A stretch of 64,000 bases of DNA from NCBI GenBank assembly GCA_002321895.1, contig DCMZ01000017.1:248001-312000 (forward strand). Direction: 5' to 3'. The first letter of the stretch is position 1, and each line of letters opens with the position of its first letter. A program made the translations under genes and the position numbers. This DNA is from Bdellovibrionaceae bacterium UBA1609. GTDB taxonomy: Bacteria; Bdellovibrionota; Bdellovibrionia; Bdellovibrionales; UBA1609. The notes below the pieces were generated by a model. The model was not told where the DNA came from. It was given only the letters and a program-made list of their open reading frames with translations, and searched no databases. Positions 17,652 through 26,598 of the stretch are shown here, piece after piece.

Positions 17652-18621
17652 AGTCTAAAAACTCCATAACTCGAAGGGCATCTCCAATTGTGCCACAATG
17701 AGGAGACCTTTTTTTCTCTATTGAATCAATAAAATCCTTCATTTCAAGCTCCCAAGAACAATCCTCTTGGAACTCCATTTCTTGCACTCTAGGAAAACCC
17801 AATGCTCCCTGTTCTGATTCGAAATCTTTCTCCATAACCAAAAGTTTCTCAGGGGCATAAGTCATTGAGTTTGAAAGAATTCCTTCTAATCTTAACATGG
17901 CCCCCTCGAGATTCACTTCCAACTCAAAGCGATTCTTCCAGTAGGTAGCGCTCGAGTGAAGAAAGCCCAATTGCCCCTCTGATGTATTAAAAGTGACAAA
18001 GGCATTGTCTTCCATCGGAATGTCCCAATGCAAAGTCTCTGTAAATCCTTTAACCTCATCGATTGGTCCTAAAAAGTGGCATAAAAGATCAGCCATATGG
18101 ATGCCTTGGTCCAACAAAATACCACCGCCAGCAGAATCCAGATTAGATCGCCAAGCCTCTTTAAAACTTGGCCCCCCAGCTTTTCCGTAGGTGCCTTTCG
18201 CCCAAAGAACCTTTCCGAACTTGCCTGAACGAATCAACTCTTCGGCAGCCATGACTGATCCGTGGTATCTATGATTGAACCCAAATTTCAAAACCGAATC
18301 GCCACCATTGAACGAATCCTCTATCATTCGACACTCCTGTAGGTTTCTTCCAGGAGGCTTTTCCGAAAAAACATGCAAACCCTTATCCAGGGAGGCACAA
18401 ACAGCTTCTACAATTGAATCATTGAATGTGGAAACCACCACGGCGTCTAATGGCATTTCCAACAACTCTTTCCAATCCGTGAAAACTTGGCCCTTGAAGC
18501 CAGTCATGTTTGTGGGATCTATATCCGCCACGGCAACGACCTCATAGGAATTTAACTTGTCAATTTCCCTTGCTCGGATTTTGCCCATCTTACCAAATCC
18601 TATAATTCCTATTTTCCTCAT
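17623..18621 (-). CDS. Gfo/Idh/MocA family sugar oxidoreductase
   Basis: A 332-residue NAD(P)-dependent oxidoreductase. The Rossmann motif is IGIIGFGKMGKIRARE, the catalytic lysine is in FSEKPPGRNL (the EKP motif), and GGGILLDQGIHMADLL matches the substrate-domain helix with its conserved His. Such enzymes oxidise or reduce a sugar or sugar-nucleotide hydroxyl, as in WlbA, inositol dehydrogenase and glucose-fructose oxidoreductase. It is the last gene of the long minus-strand operon that begins at 27237. Substrate is not evident. Confidence 0.93.
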   Translation of the reverse strand: MRKIGIIGFGKMGKIRAREIDKLNSYEVVAVADIDPTNMTGFKGQVFTDWKELLEMPLDAVVVSTFNDSIVEAVCASLDKGLHVFSEKPPGRNLQECRMIEDSFNGGDSVLKFGFNHRYHGSVMAAEELIRSGKFGKVLWAKGTYGKAGGPSFKEAWRSNLDSAGGGILLDQGIHMADLLCHFLGPIDEVKGFTETLHWDIPMEDNAFVTFNTSEGQLGFLHSSATYWKNRFELEVNLEGAMLRLEGILSNSMTYAPEKLLVMEKDFESEQGALGFPRVQEMEFQEDCSWELEMKDFIDSIEKKRSPHCGTIGDALRVMEFLDSIYTKTKQS

Positions 18622-18651
18622 AAAATCGCCTTCCGAAAGATGACAGCCTTC

Positions 18652-19824
18652 TTATTTAAAGATTATGTCGATCATTTTTTTTATTCTTGATTCATAGGAA
18701 AAGTCATTCAACTCCTCCAACGGAACTGGTGAAAACCCATTTTCAACAATTTCGTCTAACTTCAAAGCAAATTCTTTTGCATTTTCGGCTCTGAAATAGA
18801 AACTATCAAATTCCTGAATTGCCGGCAAAGGTGTTGCTACTACCGGCCTCCCTGCCGCTAAATATTCAAAAAACTTCATAGGAAACATAGACCTCGTGTA
18901 GTCATTAATCACTGAGGGCAAAGTAGCAATGTCCACCGCCGACAGATACCAAGGTAAATCCTGATACTTCTTATGTCCGAGAAAGTGAGCATTCTTCATC
19001 GATTTCATTTTTTGAATCCAAGGATCAACCTGCCCCTCTCGCTCTTCCCCAATAAAAACCCAGTGGTACTGCGGGCGAGCGTTCAAAACATCAAATATCA
19101 AAGGCAAATCCAATTTAAAGTCACTCAACACTCCAACATAACAAACCTTAGGAGACGGAATAGAAACCAAATCCTGTGGCAGTCCTTTATCCATATCTCG
19201 AGAGGAAGAGAATAATGTTAAATCCGCTACATTTGAAAAGTAAAACGACTTATTGGGTGCCGTTTTTGAAGTGTAGTTTTGCAACTCCCGGCTCGTATTA
19301 AAAATTAGATCGGATCGATCAATCAATCTTTGCTCTTCCTTCAGTATAAACTCTGAATCCATCTCAGGAAGGGCTTCAGACAAATTGTCGACGTTATGAT
19401 AAATAACTTTAGAAGGCTTAATTGATTTCAGAACTTCGAGCATCAAGGGGTGATAAGTCCAAACCAGTACCTCTCGCCCCTTCCAACGGCGCAAGAACCA
19501 CTTGATAATTCGAGACAAAACCAGATCGTTGACCTTTTGTACCCACTTTCGCCTTTTCCAAAAAGGAATGACAAATGGTGAGAAAACCCACAATCCATTT
19601 CTGACCTTTCTAATAGACCTAAAAAGACCTAAGACTCTTTTAAATATCCTAGAAAAATCTCTGGAGTTTAGTTTTGGAGGGCGTAAACCAACAGACTCAA
19701 CATACAAAACCTCGTAGCCAAGATCGACCAATTGGTTTGCCGTATGCTGCTTATTGGTCCAATAGGGTACATTCCAATCGGCTGTAGCAAAAAGAACAAA
19801 TACTGGCTTCTTCGATGCACTCAA
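18652..19824 (-). CDS. Glycosyltransferase, GT4/TuaH-like
   Basis: A 390-residue glycosyltransferase of the TuaH-like GT-B type. It shows FVLFATADWNVPYWTNKQH, LVWTYHPLMLEVL, VIYHNVDNLSEALPEM, a donor-domain strand KVCYVGVLSDFKLDLPLI and KFFEYLAAGRPVVATPLPA, whose Glu is the donor ribose/phosphate contact. It sits 11 bp from the preceding GT4 and 30 bp before the Gfo/Idh gene. Two successive GT genes at the end of the sugar-synthesis operon suggest they use its product. Confidence 0.9.
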   Translation of the reverse strand: MSASKKPVFVLFATADWNVPYWTNKQHTANQLVDLGYEVLYVESVGLRPPKLNSRDFSRIFKRVLGLFRSIRKVRNGLWVFSPFVIPFWKRRKWVQKVNDLVLSRIIKWFLRRWKGREVLVWTYHPLMLEVLKSIKPSKVIYHNVDNLSEALPEMDSEFILKEEQRLIDRSDLIFNTSRELQNYTSKTAPNKSFYFSNVADLTLFSSSRDMDKGLPQDLVSIPSPKVCYVGVLSDFKLDLPLIFDVLNARPQYHWVFIGEEREGQVDPWIQKMKSMKNAHFLGHKKYQDLPWYLSAVDIATLPSVINDYTRSMFPMKFFEYLAAGRPVVATPLPAIQEFDSFYFRAENAKEFALKLDEIVENGFSPVPLEELNDFSYESRIKKMIDIIFK

Positions 19825-19835
19825 AATTTACCCCG

Positions 19836-20801
19836 CTATTTTTTGAGAAGTCTGGAATAGCCATCAATACATTGTTCTGCCGTACGCGACCAATTGAAAT
19901 TTTCCGAAACATGAAGCTTTAGATCCGATGAAAACTTAGGGTTCTCTAACGCCTGTTCAATTGACCTTACATCTAGTGGATCTATGTAGGTTACGTACTC
20001 ACCGAAATATTCCTTCGTGGATCCTTCAACAGTAACGGCCACAGCGCATCCCATTGCCGCAGCTTCTAAAGCTGCCAGACCAGGAGTTTCCAATAAGCTG
20101 GGCAAAATAAATTGATCACAAGCTCTAAAGGCAGACTTTAACTCCAGACTGAAGTGATCCAAAGCACCCACATAATGTATATAGTCTCCACCGGCATCCT
20201 TTACTTTACGCAAGTATTCTTCATCTCTTACCTGACCGATTAAGATCACATTCTTTTGGGTAGATTTAGCTGCCTGAGCCAATAAAATTTGATTTTTGCG
20301 ATTTTCAATATTCGCTACACAAAGGGAAAATTCAAAATCTATATGAAATTTATCTCTAAAAAGAGCTTCTGTAGTCGAATTATCTGTTATGAAGGAGTCA
20401 TCCACACCATTATATGTCACATGAAACTTATCAAGGGGAATATCATAGACCCTTGCCAGAAGGTCTGCCTCCATTTGACTATTTGGAAATATGAGATCAG
20501 CTGTATTTAGCAAATTTTGAATTTCACGGAAGGGATATTTTTCCGGTTGGTGTGGCCATAAGATGGGAGAAATAACAAGTGGCATTCCCATTCCAGAAAC
20601 ATATCCACAAAAATTCATGGATCCACCTTGAACCGAAAAATAGTGAGCTAAATCAGAACTTTCAAATTGAGGATTCCATTGATCAAACAATTCAACATGA
20701 ACTTTTTGTTTCTCCAGAAACTCCTTAGTTCGGAGCAACTGCACTTCACCTCCACCAGGGCAGGCAAAAGCAACTGGGTATGAGTTCATTAAAACGTTCA
20801 T
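19836..20801 (-). CDS. Glycosyltransferase family 4
   Basis: A roughly 321-residue GT4 protein. It begins near YPVAFACPGGGEVQLLRTKEF (the GGGE acceptor loop), continues with IFPNSQMEADLL and VTYNGVDDSFI, and its donor region FILPSLLETPGLAALEAAAM holds the E-x7-E-like pair. The frame is open up to a TTG at 20828. I prefer the ATG at 20801, which has AGGA just upstream; ATG 20813 is also possible. It overlaps or directly abuts the stop of the 2-hydroxyacid dehydrogenase gene. Confidence 0.88.
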   Translation of the reverse strand: MNVLMNSYPVAFACPGGGEVQLLRTKEFLEKQKVHVELFDQWNPQFESSDLAHYFSVQGGSMNFCGYVSGMGMPLVISPILWPHQPEKYPFREIQNLLNTADLIFPNSQMEADLLARVYDIPLDKFHVTYNGVDDSFITDNSTTEALFRDKFHIDFEFSLCVANIENRKNQILLAQAAKSTQKNVILIGQVRDEEYLRKVKDAGGDYIHYVGALDHFSLELKSAFRACDQFILPSLLETPGLAALEAAAMGCAVAVTVEGSTKEYFGEYVTYIDPLDVRSIEQALENPKFSSDLKLHVSENFNWSRTAEQCIDGYSRLLKK

Positions 20802-20817
20802 TTGTTCCTGCATCACC

Positions 20818-21738
20818 TTAAGAATCAAGGCCCGCTATAGCCGCCCGACCCATTGCCAATATAGCTTCATCGGTACTACCACCAATGTGAGGAGAACCAA
20901 AAAAATTAGGAAGCGATAACAAAACGTTACCCTCTGCGGGTTCATCTTCAAATACATCAAAAAAAGCCCTTGCTTCTTCATTAGAAAGCAAAAACTCATA
21001 AAGGTCCTTTTCTCTAACCACTCCACCACGAGAGGTATTTACAAGAAAGGCATTTTTTTTCATTAAACTTAATTGGTTCGCAGAAATCATATACCTAGAA
21101 GTTTCGTCCAGTGGGACATGCAGAGTAATCACATCTGCTTCCGTCAGAAGATCATTTAGTTCAACACATGAAATACCCAATTTTTGACATTCATCATATT
21201 TATTTTCTATGTCATAGGCTAAGACATTAACATTCATAACCTTTAAAAATTGAGCAAGAACAGTTCCTATATTTCCAAGCCCAATGATGCCAACGGTTTT
21301 TCCTTCTAAGTTAGACCCAGCTCGAGTCTTCCAGACACTCTTTTCTTTCATCTCAATGTTGTGTGCGAACAAATTTCTGTGAAGCCCAAGAATCGCTCCT
21401 AAAGCCAATTCAGCCACAGCAACCTTGTTGGTCCCCCCGGTCCAGGAAAACTTAATGTCGTATTTTTGAATGGCCTTGAAGTCGATGTTATTAACACCAA
21501 CACCGTATTTGCTAATCACTTTAAGATCTGGAAGCTTTGACAGCAAGGCATCATCAACGGGCTCTAACGCTACAATAGCCCTCTCCACACCATCAAGGAA
21601 TTGAACCAAAGAATCTCCTTTAAGAGATAGTCCCTGATCATTAAATTTCGCGTTCGGGTAATTTCTCAAAAGTTCAGTTCTCAAAATAGCATTTTTTGAA
21701 AATGATCTGGATGTCACAGCAACCTTTACATCACTCAT
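20818..21738 (-). CDS. D-isomer-specific 2-hydroxyacid dehydrogenase
   Basis: A 306-residue NAD-dependent dehydrogenase of the SerA/HprA type. It shows ISKYGVGVNNIDF, the Rossmann motif TVGIIGLGNIGTVLA, ITLHVPLDETSRYMI, NTSRGGVVRE with the substrate Arg, a Glu in FEDEPAEGN and the catalytic His in FGSPHIGGST. It reduces a 2-keto acid or oxidises a 2-hydroxy acid. At 306 residues it has only the catalytic core, with no ACT-type regulatory domain as in SerA. In this operon it may act on a sugar acid or three-carbon precursor; that is inference. Spacing to the IMPase-like gene is 10 bp. Confidence 0.93.
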   Translation of the reverse strand: MSDVKVAVTSRSFSKNAILRTELLRNYPNAKFNDQGLSLKGDSLVQFLDGVERAIVALEPVDDALLSKLPDLKVISKYGVGVNNIDFKAIQKYDIKFSWTGGTNKVAVAELALGAILGLHRNLFAHNIEMKEKSVWKTRAGSNLEGKTVGIIGLGNIGTVLAQFLKVMNVNVLAYDIENKYDECQKLGISCVELNDLLTEADVITLHVPLDETSRYMISANQLSLMKKNAFLVNTSRGGVVREKDLYEFLLSNEEARAFFDVFEDEPAEGNVLLSLPNFFGSPHIGGSTDEAILAMGRAAIAGLDS

Positions 21739-21748
21739 AGCTCACCTC

Positions 21749-22501
21749 TTAGATTGATCCTAATAATTCTGGATTACCTGCACAAGTAACATCCACAATA
21801 TATTTATCAGGATCCTTTATGTGCATTTCGTATTCAGCTCCTGCGGCTTTGGATATAGCTAAGCCAGCTGCCACATCCCAGAGGAGAATTCCATCTTCCC
21901 AATAGCAGTCAATTTTACTACTCGCTACATAGGCCAAACTCAAAGCTGCACTCCCGAACATACGAACTTTTTTAAATTTATTTGTTATGTTGAGGAAACG
22001 ATTCACCTGCTCAGGACTTGATTCAAAGTGCAATGGAAAACCGGTCGCCAACACAGATTCCTCAATAGCTCGACGAGTGACTTTGATGGGATAGTCATCT
22101 TCATAAGCTCCGTAGCCGGAGGCTCCATAAAAACTTTTATTTTTTAGGAAATCTGTGATGACTCCCAGTACTGGCTCATCATCTTTAAAAAGGGCTATCG
22201 AAACACAGCAGGAATCAATTTTTCTGAAGTAATTAAAAGACCCATCCAAGGGATCTACCACCCAGTACATGTCAGATCCCCCTCTATCAAAAGCTTGAGG
22301 GTTCTCTTCACTGAGAATTGGAATTTCCGTAGGTCTCAATTGCGAAACTATAATCTCTTCCGCTTTTTTATCTAATTCGAGCTTTAAATCTTTACCCTGG
22401 GAAGTAATGATAGTTTTCTGCTGATGAAAGTTTTCTGACAGCTTGCGTCCAACCATTCCGGCGGCATTACGTGCAAGCTGTAATTCGGCGAGATATTCCA
22501 T
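21749..22501 (-). CDS. Inositol monophosphatase family phosphatase
   Basis: A 250-residue Mg-dependent phosphatase of the IMPase/CysQ/HisN superfamily. Metal-binding motifs are all visible: ILSEEN near 60-65, WVVDPLDGSFNYF near 80-92 and WEDGILLWDVAAGLAIS near 205-220. It should dephosphorylate a sugar, polyol or nucleotide phosphate. It lies between the SIS-domain isomerase (9 bp) and the 2-hydroxyacid dehydrogenase (10 bp) and is part of the same biosynthetic block. The exact substrate (inositol-P, sugar-P, PAP) cannot be told. Confidence 0.93.
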   Translation of the reverse strand: MEYLAELQLARNAAGMVGRKLSENFHQQKTIITSQGKDLKLELDKKAEEIIVSQLRPTEIPILSEENPQAFDRGGSDMYWVVDPLDGSFNYFRKIDSCCVSIALFKDDEPVLGVITDFLKNKSFYGASGYGAYEDDYPIKVTRRAIEESVLATGFPLHFESSPEQVNRFLNITNKFKKVRMFGSAALSLAYVASSKIDCYWEDGILLWDVAAGLAISKAAGAEYEMHIKDPDKYIVDVTCAGNPELLGSI

Positions 22502-22510
22502 CAGGATTAG

Positions 22511-23140
22511 TTATATCATGCAGCCTTCGCTGTAAAGGAATTGATCCAGCCATGCATGCAAAATCACTTGGTGACACGATTCAACAACTCCGTAGAAAGG
22601 AGCTGGTACGTATACATTGAGTGTTCCACGAGATCGAGATTGGTTCTCCGGATTCATTCCAGACAAAGTAATAACCTTCATGCCTTTATCTAGTGCCGCT
22701 TCTATGGCACTCACAATATTAGGAGAATTTCCAGAAGAACTTATGGTCACCAAAATATCACCCTGTACTGCAAATTTCTTCACTGGAAGAGAATAGACCT
22801 GTTCATAAGAGATATCATTGCTAATGGCAGTCATCAGAGCTTGGTCATTAAAAGTTTTCGCTTTAATATTTCCATTTTTTGTCGCATCAGCAGACATATG
22901 GCTGGCCATTGTTGAACTAGCACCGTTTCCGACGAAATACATGGTATTACCAGATTCCTTGAGAGCCGCCGTCCAGTCACCCCAAAGCTTGATTCCTTGA
23001 TTGGCATCTAAAACATTTTTTGCCTCATCGGTAATAATGGCCGAAGACAAAGACTTACTTACTAAGTCTATGTAATCACTGTAGAAATTCGAAGTGAACT
23101 CTTGGGACTTGATAGCCTGTAACTTTTCTCTTAAATCCAT
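22511..23140 (-). CDS. SIS-domain sugar isomerase, GmhA-like
   Basis: A 209-residue SIS-domain protein. It shows MYFVGNGASSTMASHMSAD, close to the GmhA GNGGSAADAQH segment, then ILVTISSSGNSPNIVSA, the phosphosugar-binding serine/threonine cluster. GmhA converts sedoheptulose-7-phosphate to heptose-7-phosphate; a related ketose/aldose isomerisation is likely. GGAG lies 8 nt before the start. A gap of 81 bp separates it from the upstream lactonase gene, the largest inside this operon. Confidence 0.9.
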   Translation of the reverse strand: MDLREKLQAIKSQEFTSNFYSDYIDLVSKSLSSAIITDEAKNVLDANQGIKLWGDWTAALKESGNTMYFVGNGASSTMASHMSADATKNGNIKAKTFNDQALMTAISNDISYEQVYSLPVKKFAVQGDILVTISSSGNSPNIVSAIEAALDKGMKVITLSGMNPENQSRSRGTLNVYVPAPFYGVVESCHQVILHAWLDQFLYSEGCMI

Positions 23141-23221
23141 ATTTTCAACTCCATTTGCAAGACCTGATTTTTACCACATTTAGCCTTGAGTTCCACCTGT
23201 ATCTTCTAAAATGGAAGGGTT

Positions 23222-23899
23222 TCACTCGACATAAAAGACTCTCTTAATGTTATCAGAGGCAAGCAAATAACTCAATGGATCATTATCTTGAACATTGGAT
23301 AGAGATTTTTTTATGGCGGAGGCCTTACTTTCTGAGTTGGCTAAGAACCATAACTCTTGAGCCTGACCTAAAAAAGAAACGCTCAACGAAAGTCGGCCAT
23401 GCCCCTCTGGCCCTATCCCTCCGTCGACAATGGGTTTTGCCCCTTTATAAACAGGAGACCCGGGAAAAAGAGAGGCCGTATGTCCATCTGGGCCAACCCC
23501 TAGTAGAGCCAAACGCACCGGCGCCGAAAGCAGCTTACCCCAACCGACCATCGTTGCCTGGATCGACTGACTCACACTCAGTGAATCTGAAATAGAAAAT
23601 GGAAAAAATTTCCCAGTAAGCCCACCGGGTCGGACTAAGGTTTCATTCAACATTTTACTATTTGAATCGCCGTGGTCACCCGGGACGACTCGTTCGTCAC
23701 TTGGAATAAAATAAAACCGACCCAAAATATCACTATTTTGGTTCTCAATTAAGTATTGATTGATCAAAACGGGAGTGTTGCCACCCCCTAAAATGCATAA
23801 TTCCGGCTCCGAAGATTGAGCATCAGCTAAAAAATCCAACATCATTTTAGCTACAACTTTAGGGAAGTCGTCCCCTTTGATGTAATGTTCGTAAATCAT
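23222..23899 (-). CDS. pgl: 6-phosphogluconolactonase family protein
   Basis: A 225-residue protein with clear 6-phosphogluconolactonase motifs: CILGGGNTP near the N-terminus, FIPSDERVVPGDHGDSNS and LLGVGPDGHTASLFPG. The family hydrolyses 6-phosphogluconolactone; relatives (NagB-like) isomerise amino sugar phosphates. No zwf or gnd gene is nearby, so a pentose-phosphate role is not supported by context. A lactone made by the Gfo/Idh enzyme of the same operon is a possible substrate (inference). A TTG at 23911 would add 4 residues, but ATG 23899 overlaps the upstream stop in the usual ATGA arrangement, so I chose it. Confidence 0.9.
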   Translation of the reverse strand: MIYEHYIKGDDFPKVVAKMMLDFLADAQSSEPELCILGGGNTPVLINQYLIENQNSDILGRFYFIPSDERVVPGDHGDSNSKMLNETLVRPGGLTGKFFPFSISDSLSVSQSIQATMVGWGKLLSAPVRLALLGVGPDGHTASLFPGSPVYKGAKPIVDGGIGPEGHGRLSLSVSFLGQAQELWFLANSESKASAIKKSLSNVQDNDPLSYLLASDNIKRVFYVE

Positions 23900-24597
23900 T
23901 TGGGAGACCAATAAGTTGGAACAAAGCTTTTAGATTGTTGAGCCCGAACCAAGGCTTCTGCAATTTTCCAATCTTCTTCAGTATCAATGTCGCAAGCTTC
24001 ATCCTTGGGGATAGAAAAGTATCTGAGAGTGCCATTAAACACTCCACACTCGCCCCGGTTACAGGCTTTAAGAAAGGACTCCCTTCTCCAAGCAGTTATC
24101 GCCCAAACAATTTTCCGAACCGGCTCAAGATCTTGTGAATTGATCTTTTCAGAGAGTGAAAAATTCAAATTCTTATCCTCGTAAAAACACTCCGCTCTTT
24201 CATCCACTGTGGACATCACTGTATCCGCATCAGTGGCCTCTAAAAACTCTATAAAATTGCGTAGTGTTGTTTCGGTCAGCAATGGAGAAGTAGGATTTAC
24301 CATTACAACAAAATCACAAGGATTAACTTCAAGAAACTCACGTGTAAAATCCTGGTTGGTTGCCGTATCAGTGCTGAGTTCTTCCGGACGCTTATGAAAC
24401 TTTACTCCCGAAGCCAAAGCGAGCTGCCCTAAAACTTCGCTTTCTGAGTTTACATAAATATTCTCAGAAGGAAGAACTTTCTTACAAAGATCAATTGGGT
24501 ATTGCAGCAACGGCTTATCCACCAGCACTCGAATATTCTTTTTTGGAACTCTCTTACTCCCCAGACGTGCCGGGATCATAAATATCACTTCTTTCAT
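23896..24597 (-). CDS. NeuA-like acylneuraminate cytidylyltransferase family protein
   Basis: A 233-residue CMP-sugar synthase-like nucleotidyltransferase. The signature IPARLGSKRVPKKNIRVL at the N-terminus is that of NeuA/PseF/PtmB-type enzymes, and VMVNPTSPLLTETTLRNFI and ACDIDTEEDW agree. It would activate a 2-keto sugar acid or other sugar with CTP. No NeuB/PseI/LegI-type synthase is in the window, so the sugar may not be an ordinary nonulosonate. It is 7 bp from the DUF115 gene upstream; Maf-type DUF115 proteins use CMP-nonulosonates, which supports a donor-transferase pairing. The 3' end overlaps the lactonase gene. Confidence 0.92.
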   Translation of the reverse strand: MKEVIFMIPARLGSKRVPKKNIRVLVDKPLLQYPIDLCKKVLPSENIYVNSESEVLGQLALASGVKFHKRPEELSTDTATNQDFTREFLEVNPCDFVVMVNPTSPLLTETTLRNFIEFLEATDADTVMSTVDERAECFYEDKNLNFSLSEKINSQDLEPVRKIVWAITAWRRESFLKACNRGECGVFNGTLRYFSIPKDEACDIDTEEDWKIAEALVRAQQSKSFVPTYWSPK

Positions 24598-24604
24598 TAT
24601 CCCC

Positions 24605-25408
24605 TCAAAATAAACTTTCGTACTCTATTCGATTAAACACTTCCAGCTTTCCACCAATTCCAGCATTAAATATCTTTCTGCCATTTAATTCAAAATAATC
24701 TTTAGCTTTCTGATAGGAAGGTTCCCAACAATGATTCTTTTCTTGGGAACCCTTATTATCTCGTTGAAATCGCAAATGGCGCTTATCAGATTCTGGAATT
24801 CTATCAATGTCATAAAAAAAGCTGTCCTTGAAGTCTTTATCTACTTTTAACTTATAATCACAATCGCAACCTAAAAGATAAACTTCTTTAAATCCCATAT
24901 GAAACGCCAAGGGTAAACAGAAATCAATGACAACTGTGTAGCCCCAAGATAACGGTTTTGAAAAATCAACATGAAAGGGGCTATCCTCCCACAATTTCAT
25001 TTCTTTATTAAATGCAAGAAAGATACTATTTTTAGAGAGGTTCTTTGGATGTGATTCTAACGAATTATTAACTCGAACATGCTGGGCAGCGGAAGAATCA
25101 AGGAACAACTGAATGTTTTTGTTTTTTACAATTTCATGAATTAATTCTTCATGAAACCCATCTCCGTAGTTCCAGAAGTGAGGATCACAAATTACATAGT
25201 TTATTTTTTCAAAACGAGAATAAAGCTGATGCAAACAGAACCAATTTACGCAAAAAATATGCTCCCCTAAAAGTCGCTCCAAATTCATGTGCTTTAAACT
25301 TGGACCATTACCCAAAATAAAGCATCTTTCACCCTCATTTGAGTCTTTTAGTTGTTCCAATAATCGCTGATTACTTTCTGTTAAATAGTCATTCGTAATT
25401 TTATTCAC
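24605..25408 (-). CDS. DUF115 (MptE/Maf-like) protein, probable glycosyltransferase
   Basis: A 267-residue free-standing DUF115-type protein. It shows FILGNGPSLKHMNLERLLG (GNGPSLK at 33-39), VICDPHFWNYG, the VYLLGCDCDY strand, and FNAGIGGKLEVFNR at the end. The same motifs in the same order occur in the N-terminal half of the 591-residue fusion at 12.5-14.3 kb. DUF115 relatives include Maf flagellin glycosyltransferases and sialyltransferase-like enzymes. It overlaps the cupin gene by 8 bp and abuts the CMP-sugar synthase-like gene, so I infer it uses that CMP-sugar. Confidence 0.82.
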   Translation of the reverse strand: MNKITNDYLTESNQRLLEQLKDSNEGERCFILGNGPSLKHMNLERLLGEHIFCVNWFCLHQLYSRFEKINYVICDPHFWNYGDGFHEELIHEIVKNKNIQLFLDSSAAQHVRVNNSLESHPKNLSKNSIFLAFNKEMKLWEDSPFHVDFSKPLSWGYTVVIDFCLPLAFHMGFKEVYLLGCDCDYKLKVDKDFKDSFFYDIDRIPESDKRHLRFQRDNKGSQEKNHCWEPSYQKAKDYFELNGRKIFNAGIGGKLEVFNRIEYESLF

Positions 25409-25757
25409 TTTTAACAGCCACCTTATCTGGTGTGCCAGGCAGCTTTATAGCCAAATGGATAGTTTCGGACCCATCATTCGATTCATAGCCATGAGTATCT
25501 CCTGGCTCCAGAACCACTAAATCCCAAGCTTCAAAATCAAATGATTCATTATTCACAATAAGCTTCCCTCCAATTGGAAAACATATAATTTCATGAGATT
25601 CAGAATGATAGTGACAGTCTAATTTACCTTGTGGGCTTTGACCTAAATAGAGAACTAAAGAATCGGCATCAAAATTTTCTAAATCTAATAACCTCTTTAC
25701 TGTCCTCCCATAGCTTCTCTCTTCATTTTTCACCTGGCTAGCTCTTACAATTCTCAT
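25401..25757 (-). CDS. Small cupin-domain protein
   Basis: A 118-residue single-domain cupin. The metal-site motif is CHYHSESHEIICFPIGG (about 49-65), with two His and a Glu spaced as in cupin motif 1, and LEPGDTHGYES supplies the motif 2 His. Such proteins in glycan operons act as epimerases, isomerases or sugar-binding proteins. It overlaps both neighbours (4 bp with the RmlD-like gene, 8 bp with the DUF115 gene) and is thus translationally coupled. Its function is not identified. Confidence 0.85.
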   Translation of the reverse strand: MRIVRASQVKNEERSYGRTVKRLLDLENFDADSLVLYLGQSPQGKLDCHYHSESHEIICFPIGGKLIVNNESFDFEAWDLVVLEPGDTHGYESNDGSETIHLAIKLPGTPDKVAVKSE

Positions 25758-26596
25758 ACTCCTAGTACCCTCTCTGCTAAAATCTCAGAAACTTCAAAAA
25801 ACTCTTTCACATCTACATCCATGGTAACGGTAGACGCCAACTGAACTTCTTTTGGCCTTTCAACCCTATGAAATTCAGATTCATCAAAAGCCTGCACCAA
25901 AGGTGTATGATTCGGTAATACTTTTTTAATCTCTAAATACATATCAAATTTTGTTAACCCTTGCTTTGGGGAAACATGCACTACTTCCGGACACTCATTC
26001 ATTTCAATCAATGAACAGATGATCTCTGCCAAATCTTCATTCCATAAAGGGTACTTCACCCGTCTATCATCTAATCGGCTCACTTCTCCACGTAAAATAT
26101 TACCCACAAAGTCCCTGGCTCCAGATGAACTCATTCCATAAAGAATTGTTGGTCTCACGATTGAAAACTGACACGGCCTAAATTCTTGTAAATACTTTTC
26201 AGCTTCTAATTTATGCTTACCATAGATGTTTATGGGATCCGCCTCTGCCGACTCAATGTATGGATTATTACTGCCGGAAAAAACATAGTCAGATGAAATT
26301 AAAATCAAATGAGACTCATTCTTTCTACAATATTCAGCAAGATGCTTTACAGCCTCCACGTGCATAATATAGCTTTCTTCTGGATTAGACTCGCACCATT
26401 CAATATTAATGTTTGCGGCACAATGTATGAAAAAATCGACAGAAGCGTCTTCTCTAGCAATCGAAGCAGGTGCATTCAGATCCCAATATACATCCGAGTT
26501 ATTTCTGCCAAAGCAAACTATAGAACGTCCTCTATTTATCAAGCATTCTTTTACGGCACTCCCAAGTAGTCCCGTATGTCCAGACAGCCCAACCAT
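25754..26596 (-). CDS. RmlD-like NAD(P)-dependent sugar reductase/epimerase
   Basis: A 280-residue extended SDR of the RmlD-substrate-binding family. It begins MVGLSGHTGLLGSAV (nucleotide-binding loop), then FFIHCAANINIEWCESNPE, LILISSDYVFSGSNNPY, and IYGKHKLEAEKYL with the catalytic YxxxK. RmlD reduces dTDP-4-keto-rhamnose; this could be the missing rhamnose reductase for rmlA/rmlB at 55-57 kb, but without RmlC that is weak. More likely it serves the operon sugar. It lies 2 bp after the histidine phosphatase gene and overlaps the cupin gene by 4 bp. Confidence 0.9.
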   Translation of the reverse strand: MVGLSGHTGLLGSAVKECLINRGRSIVCFGRNNSDVYWDLNAPASIAREDASVDFFIHCAANINIEWCESNPEESYIMHVEAVKHLAEYCRKNESHLILISSDYVFSGSNNPYIESAEADPINIYGKHKLEAEKYLQEFRPCQFSIVRPTILYGMSSSGARDFVGNILRGEVSRLDDRRVKYPLWNEDLAEIICSLIEMNECPEVVHVSPKQGLTKFDMYLEIKKVLPNHTPLVQAFDESEFHRVERPKEVQLASTVTMDVDVKEFFEVSEILAERVLGV

Positions 26597-26598
26597 TA

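Noticed and set aside
23222..23899. Pentose phosphate pathway operon around the lactonase
   Set aside because: No zwf or gnd is adjacent; all neighbours are sugar-nucleotide or glycan genes.
23896..24597. A sialic, pseudaminic or legionaminic acid pathway
   Set aside because: No NeuB/PseI/LegI-type synthase is present, so only the activating enzyme family is supported.
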